Assembly (NCBI GenBank): GCA_900551985.1 | Contig: URYG01000001.1 | Span: 1-42,850 of the forward strand | From: an uncultured Prevotella sp. | Lineage (GTDB): Bacteria > Bacteroidota > Bacteroidia > Bacteroidales > Bacteroidaceae | Reading direction: 5' to 3' | Length of the DNA: 42,850 nt | Shown here: piece after piece, positions 1 through 6,428 of the stretch | Numbering within the stretch: position 1 is the first letter of the stretch | Layout of the letters: the number at the start of each line of letters is the position of its first letter | Notes under the pieces: model-generated | What the model saw: the letters and a program-made list of their open reading frames with translations, nothing else | Told to the model about the DNA's origin: nothing | Database searches by the model: none | Position numbers and translations under genes: made by a program

Positions 1-1
1 T

Positions 2-2494
2 TTCCCGGGCTACTTCCTCATCGTGTCCGACTTCATCAAGGCGGCACGCGAAGAGCTGGGCGTAATGGTGGGACCGGGTCGTGGATCTGCGGCAGGTTCC
101 GTAGTGGCATACTGTCTGGGAATCACCAAGATAGACCCTCTGAAGTACGACCTGCTGTTTGAGCGTTTCCTGAACCCAGACCGTGTGAACCTGCCTGATA
201 TCGATACCGACTTCGATGACGACGGTCGAGGCAAGGTGCTGCGCTGGGTAATGGATAAGTACGGCCACGAGAACTGTGCCCACATTATTACATACGGTTC
301 GATGGCCACCAAGAACTCCATCAAGGATGTGGCGCGCGTAGAGAAGCTGCCTTTGGATAAGGCGAACGCCCTCTGCAAGGCGATTCCCGACCGTCTGCCC
401 GACGGAGCGAAGATGAACCTTGCCAACGCCATCAAATATACCCCGGAGCTGAAGGAGGCAGAATTCTCCAGCGACCCCCGTGAGAGCAATACCATCAAGT
501 ATGCCCGCATGCTCGAGGGAACCATCCGTGGCACGGGTATCCATGCCTGCGGATTCATCATCTGCCGAGACCCTATCAGCAACTGGGTGCCAGTATCTAC
601 CGCCGATGACCCTGATTTCCCGGGTCTGAAGACGGCTGTTACCCAGTACGACGGTCACGTGATCGAGACCACCGGACTCATCAAGATGGACTTCCTGGGT
701 CTGAAGACCCTCTCCGAGATGAAGGAGGCGTGCAAGGTAATCAAGCAGACCACGGGCGATATCGTAGATCTCGATACTATCCCTATCGACGATGAGCTAA
801 CCTATCAGCTCTACCAGCGCGGCCAGACCATCGGAACCTTCCAGTTTGAGTCGCCGGGCATGCAGAAGTATCTCCGTGAGCTGAAGCCAACGGTTTTCGA
901 GGACCTTATCGCCATGAACGCCCTCTACCGTCCGGGACCTATGGATTACATCCCCGACTTCATCGCCCGCAAGAACGGCCAGCAGGCTATCACCTACGAT
1001 ATCCCATGTATGGAGAAATACCTCAAGGATACCTACGGCATCACGGTATATCAGGAGCAGGTGATGCTCCTTTCCCGTCAGCTGGCTAGCTTCACCCGAG
1101 GCGAGTCTGATGCCCTCCGTAAGGCGATGGGTAAGAAGAAGAAGGCAATCGTAGATGCGATGAAGCCGAAGTTCATCAAGCAGGGACAGGAGAACGGTCA
1201 CGATCCGGCTGTGCTCGAGAAGATCTGGGGCGACTGGGAGAAGTTTGCATCCTACGCCTTCAACAAGTCGCACGCCACCTGCTATTCCTGGGTAGCCTAT
1301 CAGACTGCCTATCTCAAGGCGCACTATCCAGCCGAATACATGGCAGCGCTGATGACCCGCCGCTTTGCGCAGATCACCGAGATTACCAAGCTGATGGAGG
1401 AGTGCCAGTCGATGGACATCAAGACCCTGGGACCGGATGTAAACGAGAGCTACCGTGCCTTCGGTGTGAACGAGCATGGCGAGATACGCTTCGGACTCTC
1501 CGCCATCAAGGGAATGGGAACTCCGGCAGCCGATGCCATCGTGGCAGAGCGCCTGAAGAATGGCCCTTACAAAAACATCTTCGATTTTGCCGAGCGTGTG
1601 GATTTCTCCAATGTCAACCGCAAGGCATTCGAAAGTCTGGCTCTGAGTGGCGGTTTCGACAGCTTCGGCATCCGCCGCGAGCAGTACTTCGGCAAGAACA
1701 GCAAGGGCGATACCTTCCTGGATACGCTCGTAAGATACGGTCAGCTCTACCAGCAGGAGCAGCGCGAGGCAGCCACCTCGCTCTTCGGAGGCGTAGAGGC
1801 GGTGGAGATAGCCACTCCTCCTATTCCGGAAGCTGAATCCTGGAGCACCATCGAGAGACTCAACAGGGAGCGCGAGCTCGTGGGCATCTATCTCTCGGCT
1901 CATCCGCTCGACGATTACGAAATCATCCTCCGCAACCTCTGCAATACCCATTGCTCTGAACTGGGCGACAAGGTGGAGCTTGCCAAGAAGGAGGATGTGG
2001 TATTCGGCGGCATCATCACCGGGGTGAAATCCAAGTTCACCAAGACCGGCAAACCGTGCGGCTTCGTCACCATCGAGGATTTCGAAGGCTCGGGCGAGCT
2101 GGCGCTCTTCGGTGAGGACTGGGGCAACTGGCGCGGCATCATGGTAGAGGGCAGCACCATCTTCGTTACGGCGAAGTGTGTATCCCGTTACGGCAACAGC
2201 AACTATCTCGACTTCAAGATCAGCACCGTGGAGTATCTCCAGACCGTGAAGGAGAACCGCCTGGAGAAGTTTACCATCATCGTGGACAGTACGGTGATAG
2301 ATGAAACGCTGGTGAATGATATCAAGACGCTGGTGGAGAATGATGAGGGCAAGGCTCAGCTCTTCCTTCAGATTCACGATGCCGAGACCAAGACCAATGT
2401 GCTGCTGCGTGCGCAGGACCGCACGGTGGGAGTGAGCAGGGAGCTGATACAGTTTGTCAACGACCATCCGAAGATGTCGTATCAGATCAATTAA
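2..2494 (+). CDS. dnaE: DNA polymerase III subunit alpha (partial, 5' end outside window)
   Basis: Replicative DNA polymerase catalytic subunit. The reading frame is open from the left edge, so about 830 C-terminal residues are visible of a protein normally near 1,200; the PHP domain and start of the palm are missing. Visible landmarks are the GRGSAAGS motif, PDIDTDF (the first two catalytic aspartates of the C-family palm) and MDFLGLKTL (the third). The finger domain, the helix-hairpin-helix region (around MGTPAADAI and FDFAERVDFSNVNRKAFESL) and a C-terminal OB-fold stretch (VVFGGIITGVKSKFTKTGK) follow. The gene ends 46 nt before trxA on the same strand. Family assignment is certain; the true start cannot be seen. 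Confidence 0.97.
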   Translation, partial: FPGYFLIVSDFIKAAREELGVMVGPGRGSAAGSVVAYCLGITKIDPLKYDLLFERFLNPDRVNLPDIDTDFDDDGRGKVLRWVMDKYGHENCAHIITYGSMATKNSIKDVARVEKLPLDKANALCKAIPDRLPDGAKMNLANAIKYTPELKEAEFSSDPRESNTIKYARMLEGTIRGTGIHACGFIICRDPISNWVPVSTADDPDFPGLKTAVTQYDGHVIETTGLIKMDFLGLKTLSEMKEACKVIKQTTGDIVDLDTIPIDDELTYQLYQRGQTIGTFQFESPGMQKYLRELKPTVFEDLIAMNALYRPGPMDYIPDFIARKNGQQAITYDIPCMEKYLKDTYGITVYQEQVMLLSRQLASFTRGESDALRKAMGKKKKAIVDAMKPKFIKQGQENGHDPAVLEKIWGDWEKFASYAFNKSHATCYSWVAYQTAYLKAHYPAEYMAALMTRRFAQITEITKLMEECQSMDIKTLGPDVNESYRAFGVNEHGEIRFGLSAIKGMGTPAADAIVAERLKNGPYKNIFDFAERVDFSNVNRKAFESLALSGGFDSFGIRREQYFGKNSKGDTFLDTLVRYGQLYQQEQREAATSLFGGVEAVEIATPPIPEAESWSTIERLNRERELVGIYLSAHPLDDYEIILRNLCNTHCSELGDKVELAKKEDVVFGGIITGVKSKFTKTGKPCGFVTIEDFEGSGELALFGEDWGNWRGIMVEGSTIFVTAKCVSRYGNSNYLDFKISTVEYLQTVKENRLEKFTIIVDSTVIDETLVNDIKTLVENDEGKAQLFLQIHDAETKTNVLLRAQDRTVGVSRELIQFVNDHPKMSYQIN

Positions 2495-2520
2495 AAATGA
2501 TTCATGAGAATATTATTAAC

Positions 2521-2540
2521 TATATAAAAAGGTAGAAAAA
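2521..2540 (+). promoter_or_regulatory. TATATAA-AAGGTA leader before trxA
   Basis: A TATATAAAAAGGTAG sequence lies directly before the trxA ATG. The same TATATAAT/AAGGTA combination precedes acrA, acrB, uppP, aroA and the SPOR gene in this window. It does not fit the Bacteroidetes -7 consensus, so it may be a translation-related leader; the AAGG could act as a weak ribosome-binding site. The role is inferred. Confidence 0.4.
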
Positions 2541-2855
2541 ATGGAAGTAACAATTACAACCGAGAATTTCGAGAGTTACAAGAATGGCGAGTTGCCATTG
2601 GTAGTAGATTTGTGGGCTACATGGTGTGGTCCTTGCCGCCAGATTGCTCCTATCGTGTCAGAATTGGCAGAGGAGTTTGACGGTAAGTTGGTAGTTGGTA
2701 AGTGTGATGTAGAGGAGAACGACGACATCGCAATGGAGTTTGGCGTTCGCAACATCCCTACCATCCTTTTCTTCAAGGGTGGCCAGCTGGTTGACAAGTT
2801 TGTTGGTGCAGCCAACAAGTCAACTCTCAAGGAGAAGTTTGAGTCTCTGCTGTAA
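2541..2855 (+). CDS. trxA: thioredoxin
   Basis: Cytoplasmic thiol-disulfide reductant of 104 residues, the usual length for TrxA. The redox motif WCGPC is at residues 28-32 and the cis-proline loop NIPTILFF is present. There is no signal peptide, so this is the cytoplasmic form rather than a periplasmic TlpA/ResA type. It follows dnaE by 46 nt and ends just before a good intrinsic terminator, so it can be read through from dnaE or start from its own leader. Codon use is strongly biased, as expected for an abundant protein. No clear TAnnTTTG promoter was seen in the short spacer. Confidence 0.96.
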   Translation: MEVTITTENFESYKNGELPLVVDLWATWCGPCRQIAPIVSELAEEFDGKLVVGKCDVEENDDIAMEFGVRNIPTILFFKGGQLVDKFVGAANKSTLKEKFESLL

Positions 2856-2881
2856 AATAGGGCAGAAGCTAATAAGAAAGG

Positions 2882-2917
2882 GAGTGTGTCATTAGTTCAT
2901 GACACACCCTCTTTTTC
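2882..2917 (+). terminator. intrinsic terminator after trxA
   Basis: GTGTGTCAT and ATGACACAC form a 9-bp perfect stem with a 6-nt loop, followed by CCC and then CTCTTTTTCG, giving a U-tract on the plus strand about 25 nt after the trxA stop. Confidence 0.8.
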
Positions 2918-2922
2918 GTTTC

Positions 2923-2963
2923 TTCATCGGATATTTTTCATCGGATGGTTTTCTTCATCGGAT
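2923..2963. repeat. TTCATCGGAT direct repeat, three copies, after tsaE
   Basis: The 10-mer TTCATCGGAT occurs at 2923-2932, 2937-2946 and 2954-2963, filling the convergent spacer between the trxA terminator and the tsaE stop codon. It is one of many short duplications at gene ends in this window. Confidence 0.7.
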
Positions 2964-2977
2964 GAATACCCCCGAAC

Positions 2978-3388
2978 CTAGAATTCTACGCTTCTGCTAC
3001 CATCTTCCTCCACGGTGATGGTCACCTTGGTGCAATCCTCCGGCAGCAGGTCCTCGATGAGTTCCGGCCACTCCAGGAAGCAGAGGTTTCCGCCGTAGAA
3101 GTAATCCTCGTATCCCATATCATATACCTCATCAATCTTCTTGATGCGGTAGAAATCGAAATGGTAGATAGGATCGCCGTTTCCGGCAGTGTATTCGTTG
3201 ACGAGAGCGAAGGTAGGCGAGGTGATTACATCCTCTACGCCCAGTTCCTCGCAGATAGCTTTTACGAAAGTTGTCTTTCCGGCACCCATCTTGCCATAGA
3301 AGGCAAAGACCTTACCGTCGCCCATGTTCTGCAGGAATTCCTTGGCTGCAGCATGGATGTTGTCTAATGAATCAATCTTAATCTTCAT
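2978..3388 (-). CDS. tsaE: tRNA threonylcarbamoyladenosine biosynthesis ATPase TsaE
   Basis: P-loop ATPase that works with TsaB and TsaD to place threonylcarbamoyladenosine at position 37 of ANN-decoding tRNAs. The protein is 136 residues, normal for the family. The Walker A motif (GKMGAGKTT) is at about residues 32-40, followed by the switch-like TSPTFALVNEY, the HFDFYR motif and the C-terminal LEWPE motif. All are diagnostic of TsaE. It lies downstream of porX on the same strand across a 63-nt spacer built of heptanucleotide repeats, so the two are probably co-transcribed. No truncation is seen. Confidence 0.95.
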   Translation of the reverse strand: MKIKIDSLDNIHAAAKEFLQNMGDGKVFAFYGKMGAGKTTFVKAICEELGVEDVITSPTFALVNEYTAGNGDPIYHFDFYRIKKIDEVYDMGYEDYFYGGNLCFLEWPELIEDLLPEDCTKVTITVEEDGSRSVEF

Positions 3389-3390
3389 AT

Positions 3391-3434
3391 ATTTAACTTT
3401 GAACTTTGAATTTTGAACTTTATGATTAGCAAAC
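3391..3434 (-). repeat. heptanucleotide-repeat leader before tsaE
   Basis: Read on the minus strand, the spacer runs from TTTGCTAATCATAAAG into GTTCAAA/ATTCAAA heptads that stop just before the tsaE ATG. It shares both the heptads and the TGCTAATCATAAAG block with the leaders of the metal permease and the Cys-rich protein; related leaders precede xthA and folE. Confidence 0.75.
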
Positions 3435-3451
3435 TGGTTGCTGTTTTTTCT

Positions 3452-5083
3452 TTAACTCCTCTTTCTCGGTGTCAGGGTGATGAGCGGAATGAGCATTTCC
3501 TCCATCGAGATGCCACCGTGCTGGAAGGTATCCTTGTAGTACGAAACGTAGTAATTGTAGTTGTTCGGATAGGCGAAGAAGGCGTCTCCGTAGGCAAAGA
3601 CATACGATGTACTCAGGTTGGGAGCAGGCAACTGTGCCCTTTTCGGGTTCCTGATGGTGAAAACCTCCTTGGCATTGCAGGCAAGGTTCTTGCCCAGCTT
3701 GTAGCGCAGGTTGGTATTCGTGTTGCGGTCGCCGATAATCTTGATGGGCTTCGAGGCACGGATGCTTCCGTGGTCGGTGGTGATCACCACCTTGCAGTCT
3801 TCCTGCGATAGCCTCCTGAAGAGTTCCGAGAGCACCGAGTGGCGCAGCCAACTCTGCGTGATGCTGCGGTAGGCACTCTCCGTATTGGCGAGTTCTCGTA
3901 CCATCTTCGATTCCGTTCGGGCATGCGAGAGCATATCGATGAAGTTGATCACCAGCACGTTCAGGTCCTTCTCCCTGCATTCGTTGTAGTGCTCCATAAA
4001 GCGGTCGGCGCCCAGCGAATCGTTCACCTTGTGATAGCTGAAGCTGTATCGCTTGCGGTATCTGTCGAGCATCGTCTGTATCAGCGGCTCCTCGTTCAGG
4101 TTCTTGCCCTCCTCCTCGTCTTCATCCACCCAGAGCTCCGGAAACATCTCGGCAATCCGGTTGGGCATCAGACCGCTGAAGATGGCGTTCCGGGCGTATT
4201 GCGTGGCGGTAGGCAGGATGCTCATATACATATCTTCATCTATGTCGAACAGCTCGGCGATGTCAGCCGCCAGCATCTTCCACTGGTCGTATCTGAAGTT
4301 GTCTATCACGATGAGAAACACCTTCTCGCCCTTGTCCAGAATCGGGAAGATTCTGTTCTTGAAGACATCCGGGCTCATCATCGGGCGGTTGTCGGAAGAA
4401 GATGCATCGGCAGCCTTTCCGGCATTCCCGCTCATTCCGAACCTTCCATCCTTTCCGGCATTCTCATTCCTCTTTGGATCAACCCATTCCAGATAGTTCT
4501 TGGCGATGAACTTGGCGAATCCGATGTTTGCCTCCTCCTTCTGCATGGCGAGCATTTCGGTCATCTGGCTGTCGGTATCGCTCAGTTCCAGTTCCCATTT
4601 CACGAGTCTTCTGTATATCTCCATCCAGTCTTGGCAGGTACGGCAGTCCATCATCTTCAGGGCAATCTGCTGGTAGTCCTGCTGGTATCCGCTCTGCGTC
4701 ACCTCGGTCACGATATCCTTTCGGTGGATGTTCTTTTTCAGCGAGAGCAGGATTTGGCTCGGGTTGACGGGCTTGATGAGATAGTCAGCGATTTTCGACC
4801 CGATAGCCTGGTCCATGATGTTCTCCTCTTCGCTCTTAGTACACATCACAACGGGAGTTGCGGGCTGGATGTCCTTGATTTGCTGCAGGGTCTCCAGTCC
4901 GCTCAGTCCAGGCATCATTTCATCGAGGAGGATGAGGTCGAAGGTTTGCTGCCGGCACAGTTCGATGGCATCCGAGCCATTGCTCACCGTAGCAACCTCG
5001 TAACCCTTCTTTTCCAGGAAGATGATATGCGCCTTGAGGAGCTCAATCTCATCATCGATCCATAGTAATAATCCGTTGCTCAT
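3452..5083 (-). CDS. porX: PorX-like response regulator with PglZ/alkaline-phosphatase domain
   Basis: Two-domain regulator of type IX secretion in Bacteroidetes. The CheY-like receiver covers residues 1-120 with the acidic pair D10/D11, phosphoacceptor D54, T82 and K104 all present. After a helical middle region comes a PglZ/alkaline-phosphatase-like domain: VIDNFRYDQWK, the LPTATQYARNAIFSG segment that supplies the nucleophile threonine in PorX, the INFIDMLSHAR segment and the TTDHGS motif. Length (543 aa) is slightly above the roughly 520 usual for PorX; a Gly/Ala/Ser-rich linker near residues 208-236 accounts for some of this. In Porphyromonas PorX partners PorY and the sigma factor SigP; neither is in this window. 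tsaE lies downstream. Confidence 0.93.
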   Translation of the reverse strand: MSNGLLLWIDDEIELLKAHIIFLEKKGYEVATVSNGSDAIELCRQQTFDLILLDEMMPGLSGLETLQQIKDIQPATPVVMCTKSEEENIMDQAIGSKIADYLIKPVNPSQILLSLKKNIHRKDIVTEVTQSGYQQDYQQIALKMMDCRTCQDWMEIYRRLVKWELELSDTDSQMTEMLAMQKEEANIGFAKFIAKNYLEWVDPKRNENAGKDGRFGMSGNAGKAADASSSDNRPMMSPDVFKNRIFPILDKGEKVFLIVIDNFRYDQWKMLAADIAELFDIDEDMYMSILPTATQYARNAIFSGLMPNRIAEMFPELWVDEDEEEGKNLNEEPLIQTMLDRYRKRYSFSYHKVNDSLGADRFMEHYNECREKDLNVLVINFIDMLSHARTESKMVRELANTESAYRSITQSWLRHSVLSELFRRLSQEDCKVVITTDHGSIRASKPIKIIGDRNTNTNLRYKLGKNLACNAKEVFTIRNPKRAQLPAPNLSTSYVFAYGDAFFAYPNNYNYYVSYYKDTFQHGGISMEEMLIPLITLTPRKRS

Positions 5084-5086
5084 ATT

Positions 5087-5142
5087 GCAGTATCCTTTTA
5101 GAGTATCTTTTTTGCTGTATCCTTTTAGGATATCTTTTTTTT
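5087..5142 (-). repeat. 27-29 nt direct duplication in the porX leader
   Basis: Two copies of a GC-N-G-TATCCTTTTA...TATCTTTTTT unit lie head to tail at 5087-5113 and 5114-5142, immediately upstream of the porX start codon. In the second copy TATCC-TTTTA-GGATA is a small inverted repeat. It could bind a regulator or simply be slippage; the role is unknown. Confidence 0.65.
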
Positions 5143-5206
5143 CGAGGTGCTAAAGTACAAAGAATAATTGAATGACGGAAGAGAGTTGTGGTTAAAGAAA
5201 CTTAAT

Positions 5207-5246
5207 TGAAAAAAAAAGTGCCGATAAGCTTTACTTACCGGCACTT
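5207..5246 (-). terminator. minus-strand intrinsic terminator
   Basis: AAGTGCCG (5216-5223) pairs with CGGCACTT (5239-5246); inner TAAG/CTTA can extend the hairpin. The plus-strand A-run at its left is a long T-run on the minus strand, so it stops transcription heading toward porX. Confidence 0.7.
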
Positions 5247-5409
5247 CTTGTTAGTGTTTGTAATGTTCTACGACATGCAGCTCGTCACGCCCAGTGAGGC
5301 GGCGATGGAGTTTACTTACAAATTAGTGAGGCATCCTGTTTTACGGATTACTTACAAGGATTCTTGGTCTTTTTTATAATATTAAGGCCGGGAATCCGTT
5401 ATTATTATC
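5207..5409 (-). ncRNA. candidate small RNA between porX and lysO
   Basis: A minus-strand TACTTTTG box at 5415-5422 (matching TAnnTTTG) is followed about 170 nt later by an intrinsic terminator: AAGTGCCG/CGGCACTT arms with a T9 tail on the minus strand. No gene lies between, so a transcript of about 200 nt is implied. Inside it, ATCCT/AGGAT, TTTGTAA/TTACAAA, CGCC/GGCG and ACGA/TCGT can pair. The -33 box is poor. It could be a regulatory RNA (6S-like is one option) or an attenuated long leader of porX. Confidence 0.35.
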
Positions 5410-5462
5410 GAAAGCAAAAGTAAATAATCAATAATAATAGAAAAGAAAGAAAAGAAGAAACA

Positions 5463-5738
5463 ATGCTCAAGATTGTAATGATCATGCTGTGCGGAATAGG
5501 TACGGGGTACCTGCTCCGCAACAAGAAAATGAGTTTTATCGGCCGTATCATTACGGCGCTTATCTGGGTGCTCCTCTTCCTGCTCGGCATCGAGGTGGGA
5601 TCGAACCCCCGTATTGTCAATGGTCTTCAGACCCTGGGACTCGAAGCCATCGTGCTCACGATAGCCGGAAGTCTGGGTAGTGCAATCTTTGCGTGGGCAT
5701 TGTGGAGATATGTCTGCAGAAAGGAGGCTGGGAAATGA
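5463..5738 (+). CDS. LysO family transporter, N-terminal half protein
   Basis: Small 91-residue inner-membrane protein with about three hydrophobic segments (residues 3-17, 27-45 and 61-82). It corresponds to the N-terminal part of LysO/YbjE (DUF340), the lysine exporter, which is a single polypeptide in Enterobacteria. The segment with LLGIEVGSN is typical of this half. The stop codon overlaps the start of the second half as ATGA (5735-5738), so the two are translationally coupled. The start at 5463 follows a purine-rich GAAAGAAAAGAAGAAAC tract. The function is inferred from the family; a split form is a known arrangement in the superfamily. Confidence 0.8.
   Translation: MLKIVMIMLCGIGTGYLLRNKKMSFIGRIITALIWVLLFLLGIEVGSNPRIVNGLQTLGLEAIVLTIAGSLGSAIFAWALWRYVCRKEAGK
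5721..5727 (+). promoter_or_regulatory. Shine-Dalgarno AAGGAGG of the second lysO gene
   Basis: A perfect AAGGAGG lies inside the 3' end of the first lysO gene, 7 nt before the ATG at 5735. It decides the start and is notable in a phylum that mostly lacks such sites. Confidence 0.75.
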
Positions 5739-6340
5739 AAGGCAGTCTGATTATCGTAGGCTTCTTCGTGCTGGGCATCATCGTGGGTGTGTGGGATGTG
5801 ATTCCTGCCAGTTTTATGGCGAGCGACGTGAGCTATTATGCTCTCTGCTGCCTGATGTTCTGCGTGGGTATCAGCATCGGTTGCGATACCTCTATCCTGA
5901 AGAGTTTCAGAAAGGTGAATCCCCGACTGATGATGCTGCCGGTGATGACCATTCTGGGAACCCTTGCCGGATGCGCGGCTGCCTCCCTGATACTGGGACA
6001 CCGTCAGCTCTCCGACTGTCTCGCCATCGGTTCGGGCTTCGGATACTACTCGCTGTCGAGCATCTTCATCACGCAGTACCGGGGTGCCGAGCTGGGTACC
6101 ATCGCCCTGCTTGCCAACATCTGCCGTGAGATTCTCACCCTGCTTGGTGCGCCTCTGCTGGCGAAGTATTTCGGCAAGCTGGCGCCTATCAGCGTAGGTG
6201 GAGCCACCACGATGGATACCACGTTGCCTATCATCACCCGCTATTCGGGCGAGAGCTTCATCATCGTTTCCATCTTCCACGGCTTCTGCGTAGATTTCTC
6301 CGTACCGTTCCTGGTTACCTTCTTCTGTTCGCTCGAATAA
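5735..6340 (+). CDS. lysO: lysine exporter LysO family protein, C-terminal half
   Basis: Inner-membrane protein of 201 residues with about six hydrophobic segments, matching the catalytic C-terminal portion of LysO (DUF340). Recognisable conserved stretches are FCVGISIGCD, GSGFGYYSLSSI, ANICREI and GGATTMDTTLPII. I chose the ATG at 5735 because an AAGGAGG ribosome-binding site, rare here, sits 7 nt upstream (5721-5727) and the ATG overlaps the previous stop; a further upstream in-frame start at 5693 would overlap the first gene by 46 nt. With the preceding gene it should form one exporter for lysine or toxic lysine analogues. Confidence 0.88.
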   Translation: MKGSLIIVGFFVLGIIVGVWDVIPASFMASDVSYYALCCLMFCVGISIGCDTSILKSFRKVNPRLMMLPVMTILGTLAGCAAASLILGHRQLSDCLAIGSGFGYYSLSSIFITQYRGAELGTIALLANICREILTLLGAPLLAKYFGKLAPISVGGATTMDTTLPIITRYSGESFIIVSIFHGFCVDFSVPFLVTFFCSLE

Positions 6341-6386
6341 AGGGAAGTTAAGAGAAGTTAGAGGGAAGTTAAGAGAAGTTAGAGGG
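6341..6386. repeat. 21-nt tandem repeat directly after lysO
   Basis: A 21-nt unit beginning AGGGAAGTTAAG is repeated exactly at 6341-6361 and 6362-6382, with a partial third copy. It starts at the first base after the lysO stop codon. A small GGACA-AA-TGTCC hairpin follows at 6385-6396. Confidence 0.85.
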
Positions 6387-6428
6387 ACAAATGTCCTGCG
6401 TTTTACGACTGAGAAGCCTCCCTGCTTT

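Larger units (their letters stand above)
5084..5462. other. 379-nt gene-free divergent region between porX and lysO
   Basis: The stretch holds the porX leader duplication, a strong minus-strand terminator hairpin (5207-5246), a minus-strand TACTTTTG -7-like box (5415-5422), and three copies of a TTACTTAC string near 5231, 5311 and 5349. An A-rich tract precedes the lysO start. A 38-codon frame (5263-5379, plus) exists but has no support. See the ncRNA entry. Confidence 0.6.

Noticed and set aside
797..2467. Long minus-strand open frame opposite dnaE (556 codons)
   Set aside because: Shadow of the biased codons of dnaE; no recognisable protein features and full overlap with a certain gene.
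3839..5065. Plus-strand open frame of 408 codons opposite porX
   Set aside because: Antisense shadow; porX has intact domains and motifs on the other strand.
5263..5379. Short plus-strand frame of 38 codons (starting MFYDMQLVTPSEAA)
   Set aside because: Looks protein-like but has no ribosome-binding site, no neighbours that need it, and lies opposite the better-supported RNA candidate.
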